Shown one piece after another: positions 1 through 8,243 of a DNA stretch of 64,000 nucleotides (position 1 is its first letter; each line of letters begins with the position of its first letter). Origin of the DNA: Aquidulcibacter paucihalophilus (GTDB taxonomy: Bacteria; Pseudomonadota; Alphaproteobacteria; Caulobacterales; Aquidulcibacteraceae); assembly GCF_002105465.1 (NCBI RefSeq), contig NZ_NCSQ01000069.1, positions 49,574 to 113,573 on the forward strand, written 5' to 3'. The notes under the pieces were generated by a model. It searched no databases and was not told the origin of the DNA. It saw nothing but the letters and a program-made list of their open reading frames with translations. A program made the position numbers and the translations under genes.

Positions 1-1010
1 CAGCCTTTTTGGTGACCTTGATTCTGGCCTGCTTATTGACCATCGGGATTTCTGAATCCAGCCAAGTCAACAACATCATTGTGGCGATCAAGGTCACGGT
101 GATCGTGGCATTCATTCTGATCGGCGGCTATAAAGTCCTGACCCACTTACCGGAATTGTCAAAGAATTGGGTGCCGTTCATCCCGGAAAATGAAGGTGAG
201 GGCAAGTTCGGGTGGGAAGGTGTCTTCCGCGCTGCCTCTATCGTCTTCTTTGCTTATATCGGCTTTGAAGCGGTTTCGACCGCTGGCCAGGAAGCGAAAA
301 ACCCGAAAAAAGACATGCCAATCGGCATCATTGGGTCCTTGCTGGTCTGTACGATCCTCTACATGCTGGTGGCAGCCGTTTTGACCTTGCTAGTCAATTA
401 CAAGGAATTGAACGTGCCTGATCCGGTGGCCGTAGCTGTGGATTCTATGGGTCCACAATGGGCTTGGTTCGCCATGACCATTAAGGCTGGTGCGATCATT
501 GGTCTGACCTCGGTGATCTTGGTTCTGATGTATGGCCAAACCCGGATCTTCTACGCGATGGCCCGCGATGGCCTCCTGCCAAAGATCTTCTCACGCGTGC
601 ATCCCAAGTTCCAAACCCCTTGGATCAACACGATTGTGGTTGGTATCATTGTGGCATTTGCGGCCGGCTTGTTCGACATCAACGTCTTGGGCGATGTGAC
701 TTCGGTTGGAACCTTGGCCGCCTTTGCCATCGTCTGCGTCTCGGTAATTTGGTTGCGTCAGGCGCGTCCAGACCTGCCGCGAGGTTTCAAGGTCCCCCTG
801 TACCCCATTTTGCCAATCTTCGGCATTTTGTCGTGCGGGGCTTTGATCTTCACGGTAGAACAGCGCGTTTTGCACTTCTTCTTTATCTTCCTAGTCGGCG
901 CCACAGCAGTCTATTTCCTCTATGGGATGTGGAACTCCAAGCTTGCCAAAGGTGAATTCGTGACGGGTCATGAGCCTCCCGCAAACGAATTGCCCCACAA
1001 ACTCGACTAG
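1..1010 (+). CDS. Amino acid permease, APC superfamily (5' end outside window)
   Basis: The reading frame is already open at the window edge, so the N-terminus is missing. The visible ~335 residues contain about eight hydrophobic helices and motifs typical of cationic amino acid transporter/YfnA-like permeases: FFAYIGFEAVSTAGQEAKNP, where the protein begins a conserved cytoplasmic loop, and YGQTRIFYAMARDGLLP further on. Members of this family import amino acids through the inner membrane with a proton or by exchange. The substrate cannot be read from sequence. A hairpin terminator follows the stop, so this is probably the last gene of its transcript. The family call is secure; the apparent start near position 9 is an artefact of truncation. 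Confidence 0.88.
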   Translation, partial: AFLVTLILACLLTIGISESSQVNNIIVAIKVTVIVAFILIGGYKVLTHLPELSKNWVPFIPENEGEGKFGWEGVFRAASIVFFAYIGFEAVSTAGQEAKNPKKDMPIGIIGSLLVCTILYMLVAAVLTLLVNYKELNVPDPVAVAVDSMGPQWAWFAMTIKAGAIIGLTSVILVLMYGQTRIFYAMARDGLLPKIFSRVHPKFQTPWINTIVVGIIVAFAAGLFDINVLGDVTSVGTLAAFAIVCVSVIWLRQARPDLPRGFKVPLYPILPIFGILSCGALIFTVEQRVLHFFFIFLVGATAVYFLYGMWNSKLAKGEFVTGHEPPANELPHKLD

Positions 1011-1035
1011 GATCTCCGCCTAGGTGAAACCTCTG

Positions 1036-1061
1036 CGGCGGGCCTTCGGGTCCGCCGTTTT
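1036..1061 (+). terminator. Rho-independent terminator after the permease
   Basis: A nine-base-pair GC-rich stem (1036-1044 with 1049-1057, one G-T pair) closes on a UUCG tetraloop and is followed by TTTT. It lies 26 bases after the permease stop and before tlyA, so it separates the two transcripts. Confidence 0.85.
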
Positions 1062-1123
1062 CAGTTGAGGGGCATGCGTGCCCGGGGTGGTCAAACCAGG
1101 CTGCGCAGGATAGGCCCTTGGCC

Positions 1124-1873
1124 ATGGAACGCATGAGAGCAGATTTGTTACTGGTGGCCCGTGGATTGATCGCCACCCGCGCCAAGGCGCGGGAAGCCAT
1201 TGAGGGCGGTTTGGTTCGCTCTGGGGACCGCGTCATCGTAAAACCTTCAGAACTTCTAGAGCCAGACTGCCCGCTAACGGCCCAACTGGCTTATCATTGG
1301 GTGTCGCGGGCTGGGCTGAAGTTAATCGCCGCTTTGGACGCATTTGGTGTGATGGCGACCGGTCGCTATGCCTTGGATATCGGGGCATCCACAGGAGGTT
1401 TTACCCAAGTGCTGCTGAGCCGCGGTGCAGCCCATGTTGTCGCGGTTGATGTCGGGCGGGATCAGTTGGACGCCAGCCTGCGGGGTAATCCCGCCATTAC
1501 ATCGCTTGAAGGGACTGACGCTCGCACGTTAAGCTCTGCCGATTTGGGCGAGCCTGTGCCTGACCTTGTCGTGGTGGATGTGAGCTTTATCGGGTTGGAG
1601 AAAGTCTTGCCTTCTGTTCTCGCCCTTGTCGCACCAAGCGCCGACCTCGTGGCGCTGGTAAAGCCGCAGTTTCAAGCAGGGCCTGCACGCGTTGGCAAGC
1701 GCGGCCTCGTCGATCCAGCCATAGCCGCAATCATTGCTGAGGAAGTTCGCCAAGAATTAGACGGCCTGTGTGGCTTCAAGGTTTTGGGTGTGATTGAAAG
1801 CCCGATTGCCGGGGGCGATGGCAATCGGGAATATCTGTTACATGCGCGACGCGTGGCCGCACAGACGCTTTAG
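1124..1873 (+). CDS. tlyA: TlyA family rRNA 2'-O-methyltransferase
   Basis: TlyA enzymes methylate ribose 2'-O positions of 16S and/or 23S rRNA; some are annotated as haemolysins. The first ~60 residues form an S4 RNA-binding domain (RADLLLVARGL...TRAKAREAIEGG) and the rest is an FtsJ-like Rossmann methyltransferase with the SAM loop ALDIGASTGGFTQVLL and the later KPQFQAGPARVGKRGLV segment. Length (~249 aa) is normal for the family. ATGs at 1124 and 1133 are both possible; family members usually begin at the equivalent of MRADLLL (1133). The stop overlaps the 3' end of the convergent exported protein at 1870. Function is inferred from family. Confidence 0.88.
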   Translation: MERMRADLLLVARGLIATRAKAREAIEGGLVRSGDRVIVKPSELLEPDCPLTAQLAYHWVSRAGLKLIAALDAFGVMATGRYALDIGASTGGFTQVLLSRGAAHVVAVDVGRDQLDASLRGNPAITSLEGTDARTLSSADLGEPVPDLVVVDVSFIGLEKVLPSVLALVAPSADLVALVKPQFQAGPARVGKRGLVDPAIAAIIAEEVRQELDGLCGFKVLGVIESPIAGGDGNREYLLHARRVAAQTL

Positions 1874-2469
1874 CGCGTGCAAACCATGCAGGGCGGCGGG
1901 AAGCTGCCAGGATGCAAGCCGCCTGTCATTGGAACCGGCTGGGTGCCGACATAGGACGCGCGCGGCACGTGCGCCGGCCGGGGAACATCGGCTGGGGCGG
2001 CATAGAGAGGCCCACGCCGCTCTCGACCATAATAGGAATGTGGCGAGGGCTGATACCAATCCCCACCAACGACGCGCTGCACACGCGGTTCAGGTGGCGT
2101 CAGTCGAGGCGCATGCGGGCGCAGGTCTTGATCCTCAGAAAGATCGGTTGGGCAGGTGACGTTGGCACCACCAATTTGTGATCCCACAAAGGCCCCGACC
2201 ACAGCGCCGACTAGGATTCCCTCAGGCTGAACGGCTGCGGCCGCCAGAGCTTTGCCTGCAATCCCCCCACCAACAGACCCAATTACGCCACCGGCTGCCC
2301 GCGCACCGGATTTGGCCTCAGCACAGGAACCCGAAAAGGCTTCTGGCTGTCCCATGGCGCGCGGCATAGCGGCGCGCTCTGGATCGCCATGGGCTACAGC
2401 GGGAGTCACTCCGAAAATGGCGGTCGCACATAGGGTTGCAATCAGAATCGGGTGGATGGCTTGGCGCAT
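1870..2469 (-). CDS. Exported glycine-zipper protein
   Basis: A 199-residue protein. The ATG at 2469 is chosen because a GGAG lies six bases upstream. Residues 1-26 form a signal peptide ending near AVA. A glycine zipper (about residues 56-100: AAGGVIGSVGGGIAGKALAA ... GILVGAVVGAFVGSQIGG) resembles the 17-kDa surface antigen/2TM glycine-zipper family, which inserts in or lies on the outer membrane. The C-terminal 90 residues are rich in Pro, Tyr and Arg and end in CMVC. It is the last of three minus-strand exported proteins (1870-4110). A structural envelope role is inferred; no enzymatic motif is visible. Confidence 0.75.
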   Translation of the reverse strand: MRQAIHPILIATLCATAIFGVTPAVAHGDPERAAMPRAMGQPEAFSGSCAEAKSGARAAGGVIGSVGGGIAGKALAAAAVQPEGILVGAVVGAFVGSQIGGANVTCPTDLSEDQDLRPHAPRLTPPEPRVQRVVGGDWYQPSPHSYYGRERRGPLYAAPADVPRPAHVPRASYVGTQPVPMTGGLHPGSFPPPCMVCTR

Positions 2470-2507
2470 TGTCGTCTCCGAGGAAGTCAAAAATCAATGT
2501 GTGGCGA

Positions 2508-3299
2508 TCAATAGCCGGGTGGACGCCAGCCTTGCGGGCATTGGCAGACCCAGGTTTGTTGCGGCGGCAAGGTCTGCCCATCTGGCGTCGTTACGGTCTG
2601 GATACTCCAACCACAAATCATGCCGCCCTGTTGCATCGTCGCGGCAGGCGCAGGCCAAGACGACATACCCCCCTGGCTCGACCAACTGCTTATCGAGGAA
2701 GAAGATGACCAGGACGAACTGCTCGATGCGCTGCTTTCTTGCACCAAAGCAATCGATGAGCCATGGGCGGCAGCTTCATAGCTGCTTGCACGGTCCTTGA
2801 TTGGGTCAACATGGGGCCGGCTCTCACGCACCCAGGCGGAAGAATGGGTGTGCGTGGTCTGAGCGCGCTTCGGTTTTGGCTGGGGACGACGGTGATTTGA
2901 CTGGGACGTGGTACCACGTGTCCGGGCCTTTGTGGCGCGGGCCTTTGGTTTGCCGCGATCATGATAGCCATCGCGATAGCCATCACGGTAACCGTCTCGA
3001 TAGGCTTTCTGCGTGTGTTGGTGATGGGCTGCGTGATGTCCGCCATGGGCTTTTGGTTCACGCACGACCTCTTCGCGCACAAAAGTTTCGGTTGTAGCCG
3101 GTGCCACGGTCACATTTTGTCTGACTTCATGCTGCGACACGGTTGATGTGGAGGACGACGCATTTGAACTGCTGCTGCTACTGCTACTGCCTATCGCGCT
3201 TGAACCCGAAGCGCCGGGACAGGTCATGTAAACACATTGAGCAAAGGCCGGGGCCGCTAACAAGCCCGAAAGTGCCACACCAAGTAAAACACCGCGCAT
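2508..3299 (-). CDS. Exported Ser-rich, His/Arg-rich protein with CGW/QQxWxC C-terminus
   Basis: About 263 residues. The ATG at 3299 starts a clean signal peptide (MRGVLLGVALSGLLAAPAFA); upstream in-frame codons lack it. After the cleavage site come a Ser-rich stretch (residues ~32-53), a His cluster (~84-94), a short tandem repeat of YRDG units (~99-112), a basic Lys/Arg/Pro region (~115-150), a second Ser/Trp-rich tract (~186-210) and a C-terminal Cys/Trp module CGW-x7-PDG-x5-QQTWVCQCPQGW. The same module ends the neighbouring protein at 3514. I recognise no named family. Low complexity and the signal peptide suggest an envelope or surface protein; function unknown. Confidence 0.65.
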   Translation of the reverse strand: MRGVLLGVALSGLLAAPAFAQCVYMTCPGASGSSAIGSSSSSSSSNASSSTSTVSQHEVRQNVTVAPATTETFVREEVVREPKAHGGHHAAHHQHTQKAYRDGYRDGYRDGYHDRGKPKARATKARTRGTTSQSNHRRPQPKPKRAQTTHTHSSAWVRESRPHVDPIKDRASSYEAAAHGSSIALVQESSASSSSSWSSSSSISSWSSQGGMSSWPAPAATMQQGGMICGWSIQTVTTPDGQTLPPQQTWVCQCPQGWRPPGY

Positions 3300-3466
3300 A
3301 TTCAAGTCCTTTTCTGGGACGTTCGAATCAAATCTCGACGAAATTCTTTCGTCACTTCGGTTCACTATGCCAAACTCTTCACCATTTTGCGCTGTTCTTC
3401 ACCAAAACAGGGAAAAGAAAACACAGGCATAGCTTCGATCTATGGAAGTCGAATTGGCACGACAAA

Positions 3467-3494
3467 GCCGCCCCCCTGTGAAGAGGGGGGCGGC
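3467..3494 (-). terminator. Strong hairpin terminator of the glycine-zipper gene
   Basis: An 11-bp perfect stem (3467-3477 with 3484-3494) made almost wholly of G-C pairs encloses a six-base loop. On the minus strand it is followed by TTTGTC, a modest U tract. It lies 20 bases beyond the stop of the gene at 3514-4110. Confidence 0.8.
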
Positions 3495-3513
3495 AAAGCG
3501 TTGGGCTCTGGCT

Positions 3514-4110
3514 TTAGTTGACCACTTGCCATTCGCCGCGGTTATCACGGCACATCCAAACTTGCTGACGCTCATAAAGACCGTCTGGACGACGCAAAGC
3601 GGCTTCACCCCAACCGCATTCTTGGCGGCTTGCGACAGGTGGGGTGTAGGTGGCTTGGTAGGCGCGATCATGATCGCGGCGGTGGTCGCGACGGCCAGAA
3701 CGATAGTCGACAAAGCGATCGTCGCGCGAATAGCCATAGTCTTGATAGCCGTTGTTCTGATAGCCTTCCTTGCGCGCAGGGCGCTGGTTAGGCTCATAAC
3801 CGCGATAGACGGGATCGTCGCACGTAACGCGGCCCTTGGCGATTTGCGAGCCAGCAACCGCACCGACAACCGCACCCAGAACTGTGCCTTCTTTGCGCGC
3901 ATTACGTCCAGCCAATTGCTTACCCAAAACCGCGCCAGCAACCGCACCAATGGCACCACCGGCCAAACGATTATTGTTCAGGCTTTGTTGGCAGTCTTGG
4001 GGGATCGATCCATAGGTGGGATAGCTGTTGTCATAGGTTTGGGCAGAAGCCATGGCGGGGGCTGAAAGGGCCAGCGCGGCAGCCAAGCTTGAGAAAATCA
4101 ATGTACGCAT
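3514..4110 (-). CDS. Exported glycine-zipper 2TM protein with CGW/QQxWxC C-terminus
   Basis: A 198-residue protein. An AAGGAG seven bases before the ATG at 4110 fixes the start. Residues 1-23 are a signal peptide (…APAMASAQ). Residues ~49-94 form a glycine zipper (LAGGAIGAVAGAVLGKQLAG … TVLGAVVGAVAGSQIAKG) as in the Rickettsia 17-kDa antigen family. A Tyr/Arg/Asp-rich linker (~105-160) follows, then the C-terminal motif CGW-x7-PDG-x4-QQVWMC. That ending is shared with the Ser-rich protein at 2508-3299, which otherwise differs completely. It probably forms a single-gene transcript ending in the 3467-3494 terminator. An outer-membrane location is inferred from family; the role of the C-terminal module is unknown. 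Confidence 0.78.
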   Translation of the reverse strand: MRTLIFSSLAAALALSAPAMASAQTYDNSYPTYGSIPQDCQQSLNNNRLAGGAIGAVAGAVLGKQLAGRNARKEGTVLGAVVGAVAGSQIAKGRVTCDDPVYRGYEPNQRPARKEGYQNNGYQDYGYSRDDRFVDYRSGRRDHRRDHDRAYQATYTPPVASRQECGWGEAALRRPDGLYERQQVWMCRDNRGEWQVVN

Positions 4111-4215
4111 CACGATGCTCCTTTACAGAGAAGACCCATGAGATAGAGGGGGCAGGTGCAGGCCTTCTGTGAAAGCTAACTTGCAACATCCTCCCTGAAC
4201 GGCGCATGAGCAGAT

Positions 4216-5469
4216 ATGAACAAAAGCATTCAGGAAACTCTCACGCTCAACATTGAGCATATAGGTGCACGCGGCCATGGTGTTTCGCGTGATCAGGACC
4301 GTGCGGTCCATGTGCCTTTCACCTTGCCAGGCGAACAAGTCGAAGCAAACCAACGCGGCGATCGGGCAACTTTGGTCAAAGTCTTGCAGCCTTCGAAAGA
4401 GCGGGTCGAGGTGGTTTGTGGCCACTTTGGTATCTGTGGCGGCTGTTCCCTGCAGCATTGGGCGGAAGGACCCTATCTGGCGTGGAAGGCGGGTTTGGTT
4501 GAGCGGGCATTGCAACGCGTTGGTATCGACATAACCCTACCGCCAACCCAGCCAGCTTGGGGGCACGGGCGCAGACGGGCAACTTTTCATGGCAAGCAAG
4601 CAGGCCCACGTTTTTTGTTTGGCTTTACCCAAGCCAAAACCCATCAGATTGCGCCGATCAGCGCATGCCCCGTTTTAACGCCGGGCTTCAATGCTGCCAT
4701 TCCCCGCTTAGCAATCCTTGCAGAAGCGCTTGCGCCCAAACAGGAAACAATTGATCTCCTGGTTACGGAGACCCCAGTGGGTCTTGATGTCGATGTACGC
4801 AATGCCGGCAGGATTGATAAGTTTGAACGTAAAGGGCTCGAACGTTTGGCATCCCTTGCAGAAGCGGCAGACATTGGACGACTGACACTTCACGGCCAGA
4901 CAGCATTAACCCGGGTCACTCCACGCGTAAAAATGGGTCAAGCGATTGTCGAATTGCCCGCTGGGGCATTTTTGCAGGCGACGCGTGCTGGTGAAGAGGC
5001 TTTGGCAGCCCACGTGCTGAAGTGGACTGAAGGCCGGAAGCATGTTGCCGACCTGTTTGCTGGAATTGGCACCTTTGGGCTGCGGCTGAAGGAAAAGGCC
5101 CAAGTGCGTGCCATTGAATCTGACGTGCAAGCAGTGGCCGCGATGAAGAAGGCTTCTGACGGTCTAGCGGGGGGAAAAACATTGACTGCTGAGGCCCGTG
5201 ACTTGTTTCGGGCACCTCTCGCGCCTTTGGAGATGAAAGGGCTAGACGCCATTGTTTTTGATCCACCACGGGCGGGGGCGGAAGCCCAAAGCGCCCAGAT
5301 TGCACGATCCAAAATTGATCTGGTGGTGGCGATCTCGTGCGATCCAGCCAGCTTTGCCCGCGATGCCCGTATTTTGATCGACGGTGGCTATCGCCTTGCG
5401 GAAATAGAGACCTTTGATCAATTTCGCTTCACGCCGCATGTCGAAATTGCGGCCAAATTTGTGCGGTAG
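4216..5469 (+). CDS. RNA m5U methyltransferase, RlmD/RlmC/TrmA family
   Basis: These enzymes make 5-methyluridine in rRNA or tRNA with SAM. Residues ~5-62 form a TRAM RNA-binding domain. Cys68, Cys74 and Cys77 (CGHFGICGGC) plus a later Cys near 155 match the [4Fe-4S] cluster of the RlmD/RlmC type. The SAM site is DLFAGIGTFGL (~282). FDPPRAG (~349) and ISCDPASFARD (~376, catalytic Cys) are the class signatures. At 417 aa the length is typical. YcgN-like follows six bases after the stop, so the two are probably co-transcribed. Whether the target is 23S rRNA or tRNA is not decidable from sequence; the cluster favours 23S rRNA. Confidence 0.88.
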   Translation: MNKSIQETLTLNIEHIGARGHGVSRDQDRAVHVPFTLPGEQVEANQRGDRATLVKVLQPSKERVEVVCGHFGICGGCSLQHWAEGPYLAWKAGLVERALQRVGIDITLPPTQPAWGHGRRRATFHGKQAGPRFLFGFTQAKTHQIAPISACPVLTPGFNAAIPRLAILAEALAPKQETIDLLVTETPVGLDVDVRNAGRIDKFERKGLERLASLAEAADIGRLTLHGQTALTRVTPRVKMGQAIVELPAGAFLQATRAGEEALAAHVLKWTEGRKHVADLFAGIGTFGLRLKEKAQVRAIESDVQAVAAMKKASDGLAGGKTLTAEARDLFRAPLAPLEMKGLDAIVFDPPRAGAEAQSAQIARSKIDLVVAISCDPASFARDARILIDGGYRLAEIETFDQFRFTPHVEIAAKFVR

Positions 5470-5474
5470 CCCAC

Positions 5475-5921
5475 ATGCCCTTCTGGATCGACACCAAACT
5501 CACCGATATGACCGAGGCCCAGTGGGAAAGTCTGTGCGATGGCTGCGGCAAATGCTGCCTGATCCGACTAGAAGATGAAGATACGGGCGACATCCACACA
5601 ACCGACGTGCATTGTAAGCTGTTTGATTCAGGTTCGTGCCGCTGTAGCAATTACGCCGAGCGTAAGACCCGCGTACCTGATTGTGTGAAGTTAACGCCTC
5701 AGACCTTGGGAGAGCTCACATGGCTGCCCATGACCTGCGCTTATCGGCTGGTGCAAGAAGGCAAGCCCCTGTTTGATTGGCATCCCTTGGTCAGTGGGGA
5801 CTCCGACAGTGTGCATAAGGCAGGTATGAGCGTTCAGAACCAGACAGTTCCAGAAGGGAAGGTTAAAGTTCGCCATTTGGTCCGGCGTATCAAAATCTGG
5901 CCCGGCGAAGAAACCGCCTAA
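5475..5921 (+). CDS. YcgN/UPF0260 family cysteine-cluster protein
   Basis: A 148-residue protein that matches the UPF0260/YcgN family: an N-terminal MPFWIDTKLTDMTEAQWESLC followed by the Cys cluster CDGCGKCC (residues ~22-29), more Cys at HCKLFDSGSCRC (~48-58), and a C-terminal WHPLVSGD and VHKAGMSV region. The Cys set suggests metal or Fe-S binding. Function is not established for the family. It starts six bases after the RNA methyltransferase and ends nine bases before the convergent metallopeptidase. Confidence 0.85.
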   Translation: MPFWIDTKLTDMTEAQWESLCDGCGKCCLIRLEDEDTGDIHTTDVHCKLFDSGSCRCSNYAERKTRVPDCVKLTPQTLGELTWLPMTCAYRLVQEGKPLFDWHPLVSGDSDSVHKAGMSVQNQTVPEGKVKVRHLVRRIKIWPGEETA

Positions 5922-5929
5922 AGCCTTTG

Positions 5930-6865
5930 CTAGAGATCACGTGCGGCGAAGGTGTCGCAAGCGCGTGTATCGCGGCTTTCAAATCCCTTCTTAAACCAAG
6001 CCACGCGTTGCGCGCTTGTGCCATGGGTGAAGCTATCGGGCACCGCAAAGCCTTGCGCGCGCTTTTGCAGGCGGTCATCGCCAACAGCACTGGCAGCTCC
6101 CAGCGCCTCTTCAAAGTCACCGGGCTCGAGGGCTTGGGTAATATTGGACTGGGCTGCCCAGAGGCCGGCATAGCAGTCGGCTTGAAGCTCGGTTCGAACC
6201 GCCATGGAGTCCGCGCCCTTGCTTTGCCCTTGTTGACGCATCGCGCGGTTGGCTTGGGGCAGGATTCCCGTGACATCTTGGACATGGTGGGCAACTTCAT
6301 GAGCGATCACATAGGCTTGGGCGAAATCGCCTTTAGCCCCCAGCCCCCGGTCCATTTCTTCAAAGAAGCTTATGTCTAAGTAGATTTTTCTGTCACCCGG
6401 GCAGTAAAAGGGGCCAGTCGAGGCGCTGGCCGCCCCGCAGGGCGAGCTGGTTTGGCCGTTAAACAAAACCAAGGTTGCTGGGGTGTAAGTGGCCCCATTC
6501 TTGGCAAAATAACGGGTCCAGAAGTCTTCAGTTGAGCCCAATACCGCCGCCACACGGTCTGCGGTCACAGCTTCGCTTCGGCTTGAATTGGCTTTTTGGT
6601 CGAGACCGTTTGGTTGACCCGTCTCAGCTTGAAAACCTCCTGATTGGCTTGCAGATCCAGAGCTGGCACCCAAAATCGACATGAAGGTGCCTAAAGTGTC
6701 GCCCCCACCAAAAAAGACCAGCAGCAAGACAATGACAATCATGGCGAGGCCTCCGCGGCCCCGCAATGGAAGCCGTGGGCCACCCCCGCCGCCAAAGTTG
6801 CCACTACCGCCCCCGCCACGACGATCTTCAATATTGCTCGATCGGCGGATGTCATCCAAACGCAT
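5930..6865 (-). CDS. YpfJ-like neutral zinc metallopeptidase
   Basis: 311 residues from the ATG at 6865 (MRLDDIRRSSNIEDRRGGGG, the canonical family start). After a Gly-rich cytoplasmic stretch there is one transmembrane helix (LAMIVIVLLLVFFGGG, ~residues 43-58), so the catalytic part faces the periplasm. The zinc motif HEVAHH sits in YVIAHEVAHHVQDV, and the later ELQADCYAGLWA segment is also diagnostic. Members of this family (UPF0365-unrelated, Pfam zinc_peptidase/YpfJ) are common in proteobacteria and lack an assigned substrate. Divergent from the glycosyltransferase at 6958. Confidence 0.88.
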   Translation of the reverse strand: MRLDDIRRSSNIEDRRGGGGSGNFGGGGGPRLPLRGRGGLAMIVIVLLLVFFGGGDTLGTFMSILGASSGSASQSGGFQAETGQPNGLDQKANSSRSEAVTADRVAAVLGSTEDFWTRYFAKNGATYTPATLVLFNGQTSSPCGAASASTGPFYCPGDRKIYLDISFFEEMDRGLGAKGDFAQAYVIAHEVAHHVQDVTGILPQANRAMRQQGQSKGADSMAVRTELQADCYAGLWAAQSNITQALEPGDFEEALGAASAVGDDRLQKRAQGFAVPDSFTHGTSAQRVAWFKKGFESRDTRACDTFAARDL

Positions 6866-6957
6866 GGCGTGCCCTTTCTGCTCACTCGACCCCATTTCGA
6901 GGCGGCTTACACTTAACCCTCTTGCAACCGGCTCGCGCAAGCCCTTCTAGTGCGAGC

Positions 6958-7653
6958 ATGACTGCTGCCCCGCTCTCCATTGTCATCCCAACCCTGAATG
7001 CCATGCCCAGATTGGCTGATTGCTTAGCGAGCTTAGTGGCAGGGCTGGGGGCAGGCCTCATTCGCGATGTGGTCGTTGTGGACGCAGGCTCAACCGACCA
7101 AAGTGCGGAGCTTGCCCTCGATATGGGGTGCCATGTTCTACAATTAGGACCCGAGGGCCGGGGTAGGGGGCGACAGCTAGCCGCGGGGGCCAAGGCCGCC
7201 AAGGGAGACTGGCTCTTGTTTCTTCATGGCGATTCAATCCCCTTAGAAGGCTGGATTGGCGCCTGTGAAGCCCATCTGGCTCATGGACCAGACCAAGCCG
7301 CATATTTTCGATTACAGTTTGATGGCCAAGAGCGGTCTGCGAAGCGCATTGCTTTCTGGGCCAATTGGCGCGCCAGCCTCCTCGGCCTTCCTTATGGAGA
7401 TCAAGGGCTTCTGATATCGCGTAGCCTGTATGAGGCGGTGGGTGGCTATCCAGAACTTGCCCTGATGGAAGATGTCGCCTTGGTGAAAAAACTCGGTAAG
7501 TCGCGACTTACTCCCCTCAATGCCAGAGTTGAAACCAGCGCGGAGCGATATCGACGTAGCGGATGGTGGTATATACCCTTGCGCAATCTGTCGCTTTTGG
7601 CTGCCTATCTGTGCGGGGTTTCACCTGATCGGCTCAAAGGGTGGTATCGGTGA
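6958..7653 (+). CDS. Family 2 glycosyltransferase, TIGR04283 type
   Basis: 231 residues from the ATG at 6958, where LSIVIPTLNAMPRL begins a GT-A fold. Features of the GT2 family: DAGSTDQS (~43-50), GRGRQLAAGAKAAKGDWLLFLHGDS (DxD-like HGDS), and GGYPELALMEDVALVKKL (acceptor/base region). This subfamily is named for arsenosugar biosynthesis (TIGR04283), but most members occur without arsenic genes, as here: no arsM- or arsS-like gene is nearby. The stop overlaps the GTG start of the TIGR04282 partner, so the two are translationally coupled. The sugar acceptor is unknown. Confidence 0.85.
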   Translation: MTAAPLSIVIPTLNAMPRLADCLASLVAGLGAGLIRDVVVVDAGSTDQSAELALDMGCHVLQLGPEGRGRGRQLAAGAKAAKGDWLLFLHGDSIPLEGWIGACEAHLAHGPDQAAYFRLQFDGQERSAKRIAFWANWRASLLGLPYGDQGLLISRSLYEAVGGYPELALMEDVALVKKLGKSRLTPLNARVETSAERYRRSGWWYIPLRNLSLLAAYLCGVSPDRLKGWYR

Positions 7654-8243
7654 GGCCGAAACTTCTTATCTTCGCCAAGTCACCGCGAATGGGCCTTGCA
7701 AAGACGCGCTTGGCGCGTGGGGTTGGGATGGTTGCCGCCTGGCGCACGAAACGGCGTTTGGATGCCCTGACGTGCCGCGTCGCCCGCTCAAGCCGCTGGG
7801 AAACCTTATTGGCGGTCGCGCCCCAACAGGATCTTGCTGCATCATTTCCCGGTGTTTGGCCCGCAAATTTGCGCCGGGTTGGGCAAGGGCAAGGCGATTT
7901 AGGACAGCGCATGGCGCGGGGCTTAATCCGGTTTAGTCGCGCGCCAGTCTGTATCATTGGGTCAGATTTGCCTGATTTGAAACGGTCAGATTTAGTGGCA
8001 GCCTTTAGGGCCTTAACGCACGCAGACGTCGTGCTGGGGCCTGCAACCGATGGCGGTTATTGGCTGATTGGCATGGCACCACGCGCAGCGCGCCGGGCGC
8101 AGCTTGCGCCTGTCCGCTGGTCCAGTCCGCACACGCTTGCCGACACATTAGCGTGTCTGCCCGCGCAATGGCGGGTTGTGTTTCTGCGCGAGCTTGAGGA
8201 TATAGACGATGCCGCCAGTCTAAAGCGTTCAACGCAAAGATAG
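7650..8243 (+). CDS. TIGR04282/DUF2064 family nucleotidyl/glycosyl-transferase-like protein
   Basis: 197 residues from a GTG at 7650 that overlaps the preceding stop (GTGA); a GTG three codons earlier (7641) is also possible. Residues PKLLIFAKSPRMGLAKTRLARG are the DUF2064 signature, resembling nucleotidyltransferase loops, and GSDLPDLKRSDLVAAF plus LGPATDGGYWLIG carry the acidic metal site. The family is regularly paired with TIGR04283, as here. The enzymatic reaction is not established. Its 3' end overlaps the convergent transglycosylase by 15 bases. Confidence 0.83.
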   Translation: MRPKLLIFAKSPRMGLAKTRLARGVGMVAAWRTKRRLDALTCRVARSSRWETLLAVAPQQDLAASFPGVWPANLRRVGQGQGDLGQRMARGLIRFSRAPVCIIGSDLPDLKRSDLVAAFRALTHADVVLGPATDGGYWLIGMAPRAARRAQLAPVRWSSPHTLADTLACLPAQWRVVFLRELEDIDDAASLKRSTQR

